Assembly: GCF_014138605.1 (NCBI RefSeq) | Contig: NZ_JACJHX010000009.1 | Span: 113,265-177,264, forward strand | DNA from: Peribacillus huizhouensis | GTDB lineage: Bacteria; Bacillota; Bacilli; Bacillales; DSM-1321 | Direction of reading: 5' to 3' | DNA length: 64,000 nt | In this document: positions 15,330-24,018 of the stretch, piece after piece | Layout of the letters: the number at the start of each line of letters is the position of its first letter | How positions within the stretch are numbered: position 1 is the first letter of the stretch | The notes under the pieces: model-generated | Told to the model about the DNA's origin: nothing | Seen by the model: the letters and a program-made list of their open reading frames with translations, nothing else | Database searches by the model: none | Position numbers and translations under genes: made by a program

Positions 15330-18050
15330 TTGGCTGAAAAATATAATACAAGAGAGGAACGCCGAAAGCAGGCGAACTCTAATAAAAAAGGAAAGGGTCA
15401 CAAAAAACCAAGAGGGTTATTTAAAAAGATTTTTCTTGTTCTCGTAACGCTCTGTATTATTGGAGTCGTTGCGGGTGGTGCAACAGTAGCCTATTTCATC
15501 AGCGATGCACCACAGATTGACGAGTCGCTCTTAAAAGACCCCCTTTCCTCAAAATTTTATGATAAAGATGGTAAACTACTTACCGAGGAAGGCGTTGAAA
15601 AGCGAGAATATGTAGCTTATGCGGATATTCCTGAAGTTATTAAAAATGCTGTATTAGCAACGGAAGATGTCCGGTTCTTTAAGCATGGTGGAGTCGATTT
15701 TCTCCGCCTAGGGAGTGCTGTGATCGGAAATGTAACCAACGGCTTTGGTTCACAAGGTGCTAGTACTTTAACTCAACAAGTCGTTAAGCGGACATTTTTA
15801 ACCGATGAAAAGACTATTAAGCGTAAAGTTCAAGAAGCTTGGTTAGCCATTAAACTTGAACAAAGATATACGAAAGAAGAAATTTTTGAAATGTATGTGA
15901 ATAAGATTTGGTATGCTAACCATGCATTTGGAATTGCCACTGCTGCAGATACCTATTATGGAAAAGAGCTTAAAGATCTTACACTCGATGAAGTAGCGAT
16001 GCTTGTTGGGCTACCGCAAAGTCCGAGCAGATATAATCCTTTTAAACATCCAGACCGGGCAGAAAAAAGACGAAATTTAGTGCTTCACTTAATGAATCGT
16101 CACGGATTTATTACCGAAGCAGAAATGAAAGCAGCCCAAAGCATTCCAGTAACTAAAACGTTAAAATCACAGGATACGAGTAAAATTGATACAACACCAT
16201 ACGATGCTTTTATTGATCAAGTAATTGAAGAAGTTCAAAGTATGGGCGATTACAATCCGTATACAGATGGACTCGAAATCTATACAACCATCGATACAGA
16301 TGCACAAAAATATGTTTATGACATGTTAAATACCGAGAAGATCATCCAATATCCGAGTAAATCCTTGCAAGCCGGAATTTCCCTGATTGATACACAAAAC
16401 GGTGAAATACGAGCAATCGGTGGAGGTAGAAATATTCAAGGTAAACGGGTATTTAACTACGCAACTGAAGCAAAGCGTTCACCAGGGTCTACGATTAAGC
16501 CGATCATGGATTATGCTCCTGCAATTGACAAATTAAATTGGTCTACTTATCATCAACTAACCGATGAACCATATGAATATTCAAATGGTACACCAATTAA
16601 AAATGCAGGTGGTCGTTATCGCGGTGATGTGAGTATGCGTGAGGCTTTAGAGCGATCCCTAAATATCCCAGCACTTAAGGCACTTCAAGAGGTTGGCGTT
16701 GAAGAAGGTTACGCTTTTGCGCAAGAATTAGGAATTCCGATCCCTAAAGCTAATTATGAGTCTGGTGCTATTGGCGGAACACAATCGGTATCGTCCATGC
16801 AAATTGCTGGCGCGTATAGTGCTTTTGGAAACGGCGGAATTTATAATCAACCACATACCGTCACAAAAATTGTTTTACGAGATAAGACAACTATTGAAAA
16901 TAAATATACATCAAAAGCTGTTATGAAAGAATCAACAGCCTTTATGATTTCTGACATGTTAAAAGGAGTTATTGATAAAAGCCATGGAACTGGACAACGA
17001 GCGAGAGTCTCAGGTCTAGAAATGGCTGGTAAAACCGGCTCCTCCAATTTCACTGCTGCAGATAAGAAGAAATATAACATCCCTTCTGAAGGGATTCCAG
17101 ACAGTTGGATGACAGCTTATACGACCAAGTATACGGTCGCTGCTTGGATTGGATATGATAAAAAAAGCGAATACCTTGGAAAAGAATCGCAAACGATTCC
17201 GAAAAAGATGGTTAAAGAATTAATGCAACATGTTCATAAAGGTAAAACAGAAGACTTTAAACAGCCGAAAAACGTTGTAAAGATTGGCATTCTTAAAGGA
17301 TCGAACCCTGCTGTAAAAGCAAGTGAGTACACACCTAAAGACCAGATTGTTTATGAATATTTCATAAGAGGACATGAACCAACAAAAGTAACCAAGCAAT
17401 ATGATAAGACATCTGCTCCTATTGGAGTAAACGCAAGCTATGATGAAGCGAGCAATTCCATTAATCTTCAATGGAACTACCCTCAAACAGGTAGTAAGAC
17501 ACCAGAATTTGAGGTTAAAGTATCGATTGATGGGGGCGCCTCTCAAGTACTCGCACGTTCGAGTACGATGGGATTAACACTCCAACAACCTAACCCTGGT
17601 TCAACTTATATATTCACTGTCACAGCGATTATTAACGGCCAGAAAAGTGCATCAGCTTCAGCCAGTGTTAAAGTCACTGCACTTCAGGAAGAACCGATCG
17701 CACCTGAACCTGACTTAAATAACCCTGATGTGACAGATGACACTGGACAGAATGAACAAGGGCAAGATAATTCAAATGATAACAATAGCAATGACGGCAA
17801 TAACAATGGAAACAATAATAATCCTGGTAATGGTAACAATAGTGATAATAACAATCCTGGCAAAGGGAATAATAACGGCAATAAAAATCCAGGTAATGGA
17901 AACAGTAATGGTGCTGAAAACAGCACTGGCGGCACTGGAGGCACTGGCGGCACTGGAGGCACTGGCGGCAATAGCGGAACTACTGAACCACCAGAACCTC
18001 CAATTGATGCCGAAAACACGGTACCACCAGCTGAAGGTACCAATCCTTAA
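15330..18050 (+). CDS. ponA: class A penicillin-binding protein 1 (glycosyltransferase/transpeptidase)
   Basis: A 906-residue bifunctional peptidoglycan synthase. It has a basic cytoplasmic N-terminus and a membrane span at about 29-52. The GT51 domain has catalytic Glu112 (EDVRFFKHGG) and GASTLTQQVV. The transpeptidase has S387-T-I-K, S443-L-N and K568-T-G-S. An FN3 domain spans about 690-785, followed by an Asn/Gly-rich tail with five TGG repeats and a Pro-rich end. It starts with TTG after AAAGGCAGGTAAG. The whole-protein length is close to B. subtilis PBP1. GpsB, encoded nearby, is a known partner of PBP1. Confidence 0.96.
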   Translation: MAEKYNTREERRKQANSNKKGKGHKKPRGLFKKIFLVLVTLCIIGVVAGGATVAYFISDAPQIDESLLKDPLSSKFYDKDGKLLTEEGVEKREYVAYADIPEVIKNAVLATEDVRFFKHGGVDFLRLGSAVIGNVTNGFGSQGASTLTQQVVKRTFLTDEKTIKRKVQEAWLAIKLEQRYTKEEIFEMYVNKIWYANHAFGIATAADTYYGKELKDLTLDEVAMLVGLPQSPSRYNPFKHPDRAEKRRNLVLHLMNRHGFITEAEMKAAQSIPVTKTLKSQDTSKIDTTPYDAFIDQVIEEVQSMGDYNPYTDGLEIYTTIDTDAQKYVYDMLNTEKIIQYPSKSLQAGISLIDTQNGEIRAIGGGRNIQGKRVFNYATEAKRSPGSTIKPIMDYAPAIDKLNWSTYHQLTDEPYEYSNGTPIKNAGGRYRGDVSMREALERSLNIPALKALQEVGVEEGYAFAQELGIPIPKANYESGAIGGTQSVSSMQIAGAYSAFGNGGIYNQPHTVTKIVLRDKTTIENKYTSKAVMKESTAFMISDMLKGVIDKSHGTGQRARVSGLEMAGKTGSSNFTAADKKKYNIPSEGIPDSWMTAYTTKYTVAAWIGYDKKSEYLGKESQTIPKKMVKELMQHVHKGKTEDFKQPKNVVKIGILKGSNPAVKASEYTPKDQIVYEYFIRGHEPTKVTKQYDKTSAPIGVNASYDEASNSINLQWNYPQTGSKTPEFEVKVSIDGGASQVLARSSTMGLTLQQPNPGSTYIFTVTAIINGQKSASASASVKVTALQEEPIAPEPDLNNPDVTDDTGQNEQGQDNSNDNNSNDGNNNGNNNNPGNGNNSDNNNPGKGNNNGNKNPGNGNSNGAENSTGGTGGTGGTGGTGGNSGTTEPPEPPIDAENTVPPAEGTNP
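17924..17971 (+). repeat. GGCACTGGA/GGCACTGGC microsatellite inside ponA
   Basis: Tandem 9-base units encode Thr-Gly-Gly repeats in the extracellular tail of PBP1. In-frame unit changes would alter tail length without breaking the enzyme. Confidence 0.8.
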
Positions 18051-18065
18051 CTTCTCAAATAAAGT

Positions 18066-18099
18066 AAGAGGCATCCATATGGATGCCTCTTCTTATTTT
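18066..18099. terminator. terminator between ponA and ypoC
   Basis: Perfect 12-base palindromic arms AGAGGCATCCAT/ATGGATGCCTCT, then TTCTTATTTTT on the plus strand. It lies between convergent ponA and ypoC. Confidence 0.85.
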
Positions 18100-18614
18100 T
18101 GATATCTTTTTTTCATTGCTATCGTTTTATAATATTGTTTTTCGGCCTCAAGAAATAATTCTGATAGTTGGATAAAAGAAGCATAATGAGTCATACGCAA
18201 TTCGACAAACGAAAGTCTTTCAACAACATTAATCGGTTTTAATGAAAGCTTGTCAACAGACTCATACCAATTATAGAGCACTACAGGTTGCTCATTGATC
18301 CAAAACAAAGCTTGAAAAAAAAGAGCCATCCCCTTTTTCATGAACAGTTCAGTATCTTTTTGCCTGCGCTCATCAATGATGATCTTGCAAGTATTAGCTA
18401 TCTCTTTCCATTTTTCAAAAAGAACTGGTATAGTCAAGTGTCCCTGCTGCCAAGGTTGAAATCCTTGTCCCCCACTCCAATACAGCATATCATACACAAA
18501 AAGGGCTGGATTAAAACTCGGATCCCATTTATCAAAGCTAGAATGATCGATTTCAATCATATCACTAAAAAAGAACTTTTCATGTAAAAGTTTTTGTGGT
18601 AATTTTACAATCAT
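18093..18614 (-). CDS. ypoC: YpoC family protein
   Basis: A 173-residue helical cytoplasmic protein in the conserved place after nth. Recognisable YpoC-like segments are PALFVYDMLYWSG, LFFQALFWINEQPVVLYNWYESV and NVVERLSFVELR. Its ATG overlaps the nth stop by four bases (ATGA), which suggests translational coupling in the dnaD-nth-ypoC operon. Function unknown. Confidence 0.88.
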   Translation of the reverse strand: MIVKLPQKLLHEKFFFSDMIEIDHSSFDKWDPSFNPALFVYDMLYWSGGQGFQPWQQGHLTIPVLFEKWKEIANTCKIIIDERRQKDTELFMKKGMALFFQALFWINEQPVVLYNWYESVDKLSLKPINVVERLSFVELRMTHYASFIQLSELFLEAEKQYYKTIAMKKRYQK

Positions 18615-19267
18615 CTAACTGCTTCTCTTTTCATTCGCTTCTTCCCTTCGCGACATACATCAAGAAGTGGACAAACAGGGCATTGTGGATTTTGAGCTTT
18701 ACAATGGTATCTACCGAAGAAAATCATGCGATGATGGGTAACGGACCATTCTTCTTTTGGAACTTTGTTCATTAAAGTTTTTTCCACCTCTAGAACACTG
18801 TCTTTCCACTTGCATATTCCAAGGCGTTTACTCACTCTTTCAACATGAGTATCCACCGCAATGGCCGGAATACCATATGCAACGGAAACAACAACATTTG
18901 CCGTCTTTCTACCGACACCTGGCAAATTCGTTAATTCATCCCGGTCTCTCGGAACTTCTTTACCATATTCTTCAATCAGCATTTTGGAAAGCTTTTGGAT
19001 GTTTTTAGCTTTATTTCGGTACAATCCAATTGAGCGAATATCCTGTTCAAGCTCCTCGATGGGAACATTTATGTAATCCTCAGGAGTTTTGTATTTTTGA
19101 AATAATGTTTTTGTGACTTTGTTTACAAGAACATCTGTACATTGAGCAGACAGTGCAACCGCGATGACGAGTTCAAATGGATTAGAATGATTCAATTCAC
19201 AATGTGCATCTGGAAACATCTCACCCATCGTATCCAAACAATAACGAATCTGCGTTTTATTCAGCAT
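18611..19267 (-). CDS. nth: endonuclease III (DNA glycosylase/AP lyase)
   Basis: A 218-residue base-excision repair enzyme for oxidised pyrimidines. The helix-hairpin-helix is LPGVGRKTANVV with catalytic Lys121, and the catalytic aspartate is Asp139 (VDTHVERV). The C-terminal iron-sulphur cluster cysteines lie in CKAQNPQCPVCPLLDVC (C-x6-C-x2-C-x5-C). The start follows AAAAGGAGTCTATT. It lies between dnaD and ypoC as in B. subtilis. Confidence 0.97.
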   Translation of the reverse strand: MLNKTQIRYCLDTMGEMFPDAHCELNHSNPFELVIAVALSAQCTDVLVNKVTKTLFQKYKTPEDYINVPIEELEQDIRSIGLYRNKAKNIQKLSKMLIEEYGKEVPRDRDELTNLPGVGRKTANVVVSVAYGIPAIAVDTHVERVSKRLGICKWKDSVLEVEKTLMNKVPKEEWSVTHHRMIFFGRYHCKAQNPQCPVCPLLDVCREGKKRMKREAVR

Positions 19268-19299
19268 AATAGACTCCTTTTACCTAGAACTATTTATAA

Positions 19300-19992
19300 C
19301 TATTGCTCCAACCAATTATAAAAAGGCACATCTTTAATTGGAGTTTGTGTAACCTGCTTCTTTTCTCGCTTTTGATGCATTCTGAATTGCTGACCACGAT
19401 CCTTTGCCTGATCAATTGTCTTAATGCCATTCTTCTTCCATTCAAATAAAATACGATCAACATAGCGAAAATTTAATTTACCAGAGATAACAGCTTCACG
19501 CAACGCCGCTTTTATGATTGAAGGTGAATGATCATCGTCCATCCATAGTGCTAGTGTTTCACACTCATACGGCGACAACGGCCGGCCAAATTCCTGTTCA
19601 AATACTGTATAGAGGCTTTCTCCCTCATTTAATGCCTGCTCCGCTTTCTCTTGTTTCTGAGCCTGTAAGAAGCAATCAATTAATCTCTCATACAATGGAT
19701 CTAGTGAATACCTTTCATCTCCAATTGCTTGTCCTTGATCTTCTTCTAATTTAATATACCCTCTTTGAATTAATCGCTGTATTAAAAACAAACACTCTGT
19801 TTCCTGTAGAGTCATTCGCTCTGCTAGCTGGGATGGCGCGGGAAAATCATTTCCCGTTTCAATAAAATGTTGAAGTTGAAGCAGTAGCATAACATCTTGC
19901 TCATTTAAGCCTATCTTTTTATAATGAGTAAATAAAAATGAAGGAATCGTCATCGATCCTTCTTTAAACCATGCATATAAGTTATTTTTCAT
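19300..19992 (-). CDS. dnaD: DNA replication initiation protein DnaD
   Basis: A 230-residue primosomal protein. The N-terminal winged-helix domain (about 1-100) is followed by the DDBH2 DNA-binding domain, whose signature is YVDRILFEWKKNG near 178-190. The basic C-terminus is also present. DnaD acts with DnaB and DnaI to load the replicative helicase at oriC and at stalled forks. It is the first gene of the dnaD-nth-ypoC unit. The start follows GAGGTGTCAAAGAT. Confidence 0.95.
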   Translation of the reverse strand: MKNNLYAWFKEGSMTIPSFLFTHYKKIGLNEQDVMLLLQLQHFIETGNDFPAPSQLAERMTLQETECLFLIQRLIQRGYIKLEEDQGQAIGDERYSLDPLYERLIDCFLQAQKQEKAEQALNEGESLYTVFEQEFGRPLSPYECETLALWMDDDHSPSIIKAALREAVISGKLNFRYVDRILFEWKKNGIKTIDQAKDRGQQFRMHQKREKKQVTQTPIKDVPFYNWLEQ

Positions 19993-20116
19993 ATCTTTGA
20001 CACCTCATTATAAGTATAACATGAAACAAGGTTCGACATTAACTATAAAACATTTTGGAAAATACTTACCAAAAATAAAAATAAATATATTTTAAAAGCT
20101 TTTTCTATATAGCCTT

Positions 20117-20213
20117 ATAAAGCGAAACTTTAATCAGTGGTTTTTTTCTGACTTCTCTCAAATGGTTAGTTCCGTACTAGCGTCGCTAGGCCTACTACCC
20201 GTTAATGCACGAT
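20117..20213 (-). repeat. family A minimal derivative (about 98 bp, both ends present)
   Basis: On the minus strand it runs from a left end reading GATTATCGTGCATTAACGGG (allowing substitutions) directly to the right-end hairpin and AAAGTTTCGCTTTAT. The whole central domain is missing. It abuts the family C element behind asnS. Confidence 0.7.
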
Positions 20214-20305
20214 AAAAAAGGGACTGTCCCCGTAATCACAACATAAAGTTTAGAAGTGTACACAACACTTTGCTACCGTTGTAGAAGACGAGGTCAGTCC
20301 CTTAT
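20214..20305. repeat. family C nested-hairpin element (asnS terminator)
   Basis: Arms AAAAAGGGACTGTCCCCGT and ACGAGGTCAGTCCCTTATT pair imperfectly. The element ends 19 bases after the asnS stop and has T-rich flanks on both strands, so it is probably the asnS terminator. Confidence 0.75.
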
Positions 20306-20323
20306 TATGATATTCTCATGTAA

Positions 20324-21616
20324 TTATGGGTATAGTCTATTTAATAAACGTGGGAATGGAATCGTTTCACGTACATGCTCTACTCCACTGATCCACGCTA
20401 CAGTACGCTCAAGCCCAAGTCCGAAACCAGAGTGAGGAACCGAACCGTATTTCCGTAATTCGAGATACCAATTATACGTATCTTTGCTTAATTTATGTTC
20501 TTCAATTCGTTTTTCAAGCAATTCGAAATCATGGATACGTTCTGATCCACCAATAATTTCACCATATCCTTCTGGCGCGATTAAATCGGCACATAATACA
20601 ACTTCTTCACGCTCTGGGTCTGGCTGCATATAAAATGGTTTTAATGAAGTTGGGTAATGCGTAATGAAAACAGGTTTTTCATAACTTTCGGCAATTGCTG
20701 TTTCATGTGGCGCACCAAAATCATCTCCCCACTGTATATCTGAAAAACCTTGTTTATGAAGGAATTTAAGTGCTTCATCATACGTAATCCTTGGAAATGG
20801 TGCTTTAATTTTTTCAAGCTTCTCGACATCTCGTCCTAGCGTGTTCAATTCCAACTTACAGTTTTGCAATACAGATTGAACGATATAAGAAACATAATCT
20901 TCTTGTACTTTTAAACTGTCTTCAAAATCGTAAAACGCCATTTCTGGTTCAATCATCCAAAACTCAATCAAGTGACGACGAGTTTTTGACTTCTCAGCAC
21001 GAAATGTTGGACCGAAAGAGAATACTTTTCCAAGCGCCATTGCGCAAGCTTCCATATATAACTGTCCACTTTGTGATAGAAATGCATCTTCATCAAAGTA
21101 TTTAGTCGAAAATAATTCCGTTGTGCCTTCCGGAGCACTTCCAGTCAAAATTGGTGGATCTATCTTAACAAAACCTTGATTATTAAAAAATTCATATGTA
21201 GCACGAATGATTTCGTTACGGATTTTCATAACAGCATGCTGTCTTTTCGAACGTAACCATAAATGGCGGTGATCCATCAAGAAGTCTGTTCCGTGTGATT
21301 TAGGTGTAATTGGGTAGTCCACTGATTCATGAATGATTTCAACATTCTTCACTTGCAGCTCATAGCCAAATGGAGAACGCTCATCTGTTTGTACAATACC
21401 TGTAACATATAAGGAAGACTCTTGTGTAATCGATTTCGCACGGGCAAAAATCTCTTCCCCAACATCTTCTTTCACAACAACACCTTGTATATACCCTGAT
21501 CCATCGCGTAATTGTAAAAATGCAATCTTTCCGCTTGAACGTTTATTAGCTAACCAACCGCCAATCGTCACTTCTTGATCTACATATTCACTTACTTGTG
21601 ATATCGTAATTTTCAC
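20324..21616 (-). CDS. asnS: asparaginyl-tRNA synthetase
   Basis: A 430-residue class IIb aminoacyl-tRNA synthetase that charges tRNA-Asn in the cytoplasm. The N-terminal OB-fold anticodon domain is at 1-100 ([20 protein letters not shown]). Motif 2 is in [19 protein letters not shown], and motif 3 is [12 protein letters not shown] near the end. The start is GTG at 21616 after GGAGGG. I see no T-box (no AGGGTGGNACCGCG-like sequence) in the 249-base spacer behind aspB. Confidence 0.97.
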   Translation of the reverse strand: MKITISQVSEYVDQEVTIGGWLANKRSSGKIAFLQLRDGSGYIQGVVVKEDVGEEIFARAKSITQESSLYVTGIVQTDERSPFGYELQVKNVEIIHESVDYPITPKSHGTDFLMDHRHLWLRSKRQHAVMKIRNEIIRATYEFFNNQGFVKIDPPILTGSAPEGTTELFSTKYFDEDAFLSQSGQLYMEACAMALGKVFSFGPTFRAEKSKTRRHLIEFWMIEPEMAFYDFEDSLKVQEDYVSYIVQSVLQNCKLELNTLGRDVEKLEKIKAPFPRITYDEALKFLHKQGFSDIQWGDDFGAPHETAIAESYEKPVFITHYPTSLKPFYMQPDPEREEVVLCADLIAPEGYGEIIGGSERIHDFELLEKRIEEHKLSKDTYNWYLELRKYGSVPHSGFGLGLERTVAWISGVEHVRETIPFPRLLNRLYP

Positions 21617-21865
21617 GATACATTTCCCTCCAAATCATAAAGCGCAAGCACCTACCCACCCCATTAAGCCCGAAAGCAATTATCTCTCTAGATAACATGA
21701 ACCACAATACTTTAGAGGAGGTAGACTACTAGCGCTAAACAATAAAACTTATAAAAAATATTATACGTGCATAACATTTTCATTATACATGTACTTCATT
21801 GTAGTGGCAAACACGATACAAATAAATGTATTTTATCTGGTTACTCAACAGTGTAAGTTAGCAAG

Positions 21866-23053
21866 TCAGACCATTTTTGATAAAACGAATGAATGAATGC
21901 GTTCAACAGCTTTTTCCAATTGATCTAATGATGTTGCATAAGATAAGCGAATAAAATCATCAGCTCCGAATCCCGATCCTGGGATAACTGCTACTAGTGC
22001 TTCCTCAAGCAGGGCACCAGCAAATGCATCTACATTATCAAAACCAGTAAGGTCTGCCGCTTTCTTTGCATTAGGGAACAGGTAAAATGCCCCTTGAGGT
22101 TTCAAACAAGTGATTCCAGGAATAGCTGTAAGTTTATCGTAAATGATATTCAACCGCTCCTCAAATGCGACTCGCATCTCTTCTACTTTGTCCTGCGGTC
22201 CTGATAAAGCAGCGATTGCACCATATTGAGCTGTTGTTGTTGGATTTGAAGTACTGTGACTTGCTAAATTCGTCATCGCTTTTACAATCTCAGCATTTCC
22301 AGCTGCATAGCCAATTCTCCAACCGGTCATTGAATAAGATTTTGATACACCGTTGACGACAATTGTTTGTTGTTTCAATTCTTCTGATATAGATGCGATT
22401 GAAACATGCTTCGCTCCATCATAAATAAGTTTTTCATATATTTCATCTGAAACAATTAATATATCATGATCTAAACAAACTTGCCCAAGCTCGCGCAACT
22501 CTTCTTCTGTATATAACATACCTGTTGGGTTGCTAGGTGAATTGATAAGAAATGCTTTCGTTTTATCTGTAATCGCTTCTTTAAGCTGCTCTTTTGTAAT
22601 TTTGAACGACTGTTCTTCTGTACCATTCACATATACTGGAGTTCCGCCAGCTAATTTAACTTGTTCAGGGTAGCTGACCCAATATGGAATAGGGATAATC
22701 ACTTCATCCCCTTCATCCAAAATCGCTTGAAATAATGTGTAAAGCACATGTTTCGCACCTGAGCCAACAATAATTTCATTTGGTTGATATAAGAGACCAT
22801 TATCTTTTGAAAGCTTGTTAATAATTTCCTCTTTCAACTTTGGCAAACCGGCTGAAGGGGTATATTTTGTATGACCTTCATTCATAGATTTAAAAGCTGC
22901 ATCGATAATATGCTGCGGAGTATTAAAGTCTGGTTCGCCTGCTCCAAGACCAATAACATCTTGTCCTTGAGCTTTAAGCTCTTTTGCCTTAGCAGTAATT
23001 GCTAATGTAGATGATGGTGTTAATGCTTGTACGCGATTTGCTAACTTTGTCAT
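21866..23053 (-). CDS. aspB: aspartate aminotransferase, class I PLP enzyme
   Basis: A 395-residue fold-type I aminotransferase that interconverts aspartate and oxaloacetate. The cofactor lysine lies in NGVSKSYSMTGWRIGYA (near residue 237). NSPSNPTGMLY and the terminal FIRLSYATS arginine region are also intact. It is in the conserved ypmA-ypmB-aspB-asnS order and preceded by GGAGGG. Confidence 0.95.
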   Translation of the reverse strand: MTKLANRVQALTPSSTLAITAKAKELKAQGQDVIGLGAGEPDFNTPQHIIDAAFKSMNEGHTKYTPSAGLPKLKEEIINKLSKDNGLLYQPNEIIVGSGAKHVLYTLFQAILDEGDEVIIPIPYWVSYPEQVKLAGGTPVYVNGTEEQSFKITKEQLKEAITDKTKAFLINSPSNPTGMLYTEEELRELGQVCLDHDILIVSDEIYEKLIYDGAKHVSIASISEELKQQTIVVNGVSKSYSMTGWRIGYAAGNAEIVKAMTNLASHSTSNPTTTAQYGAIAALSGPQDKVEEMRVAFEERLNIIYDKLTAIPGITCLKPQGAFYLFPNAKKAADLTGFDNVDAFAGALLEEALVAVIPGSGFGADDFIRLSYATSLDQLEKAVERIHSFVLSKMV

Positions 23054-23074
23054 AATAAACCCTCCATTATCTGT

Positions 23075-23551
23075 CTAAATACCTCGATAGTAATCAATCA
23101 TTTCGCCTGACTTAAACTCATAATATTCATAATTATAATGTTTTGTAGCATCCAGAGAAGTTACTTCCCAGAGTGGAACATTGTTTTCCATCCCGAGTTT
23201 TACTGAAATAATTTCATGAGATTTCAGATGTTCCTTGGCAATCTGAATGATTTCTTTCTTTGTCTTACCATTTTTATATTGAGCTGTTACAATATCTAAA
23301 TCTTTGTTCTCAGGAATCCAAACAACTAGTTTCTCACCAGCCACATTTTTTCCGACAACAACAGAATAAGATTCAAGTCCATGGTAAAGATAAAATTCAT
23401 CAAGTGTAACTAGGTCTCTTTCCTGCTTCGCCTTGGCAAAAGCGATATCAGATGCATCTTGTCTTGGCGACATCGCTTTAATATAAGCCCCCGCTACAAG
23501 AACAATGAAGCAAAGTACGAAAACCGAAGTAATAATCAGCCACTTTTTCAA
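23075..23551 (-). CDS. ypmB: YpmB, membrane-anchored PepSY-like protein (DUF5590)
   Basis: A 158-residue extracytoplasmic protein with one N-terminal membrane helix (IITSVFVLCFIVLVAGAYI). PepSY-like repeats follow, with KTKKEIIQIAKEH and VPLWEVTSLD. It starts with TTG at 23551 and lies between ypmA and aspB with short gaps. Function unknown. Confidence 0.88.
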   Translation of the reverse strand: MKKWLIITSVFVLCFIVLVAGAYIKAMSPRQDASDIAFAKAKQERDLVTLDEFYLYHGLESYSVVVGKNVAGEKLVVWIPENKDLDIVTAQYKNGKTKKEIIQIAKEHLKSHEIISVKLGMENNVPLWEVTSLDATKHYNYEYYEFKSGEMIDYYRGI

Positions 23552-23566
23552 ATACAGTCACTCTTT

Positions 23567-23737
23567 CTATGTACGATAAATCGTGAATATCGCTTTTTCC
23601 TGATCTTCTGAATCTAGCGCAAGCCCAAACATAAGATTTCTTTCCTTTAGATTACGGTTTAAAGAATCAACTATTTTATACAAATCAGGGGAATGCGCAA
23701 GTTTTACAGTTGAAATCACTTCTATTTTGCTTTCCAT
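23567..23737 (-). CDS. ypmA: YpmA family protein (DUF4264)
   Basis: A 56-residue protein starting MESKIEVISTVKLAHSPDLY. The frame extends seven codons upstream, but GGGGGTGCTTGGAA places the start at 23737. It lies 15 bases upstream of ypmB. Function unknown; identity rests on length, position and the family-like start. Confidence 0.82.
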   Translation of the reverse strand: MESKIEVISTVKLAHSPDLYKIVDSLNRNLKERNLMFGLALDSEDQEKAIFTIYRT

Positions 23738-24018
23738 TTCCAAGCACCCCCTTAACAATAATTTTTATATAAAAACCTTGGGATAACAAGGTTTTATATG
23801 TTTGACTTCTTTTCACATTATACCAGTTTGTTGAACATTTCCATATCAATTTTTTGCTATTCTTCGAATTAATTCATTTACAGGAATAAACTAAGAGATA
23901 AGCCCTATAACCAAAATTTTTTGAGTCTATTCACCCGTTGATACCAGATTATTCCACAAACTGGCGAGACGATTTAACACGGTGTTTATCTTATTTAAAC
24001 TTAACTTAATCAGTTAAC

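Noticed and set aside
17684..18102. Long open frames on other phases and the opposite strand over the ponA tail
   Set aside because: They are shadows created by the low-complexity Asn/Gly and TGG repeats; the ponA frame is clearly coding.
21617..21865. T-box riboswitch upstream of asnS
   Set aside because: I looked for the AGGGTGGNACCGCG-type antiterminator sequence and a terminator on the minus strand and found neither.
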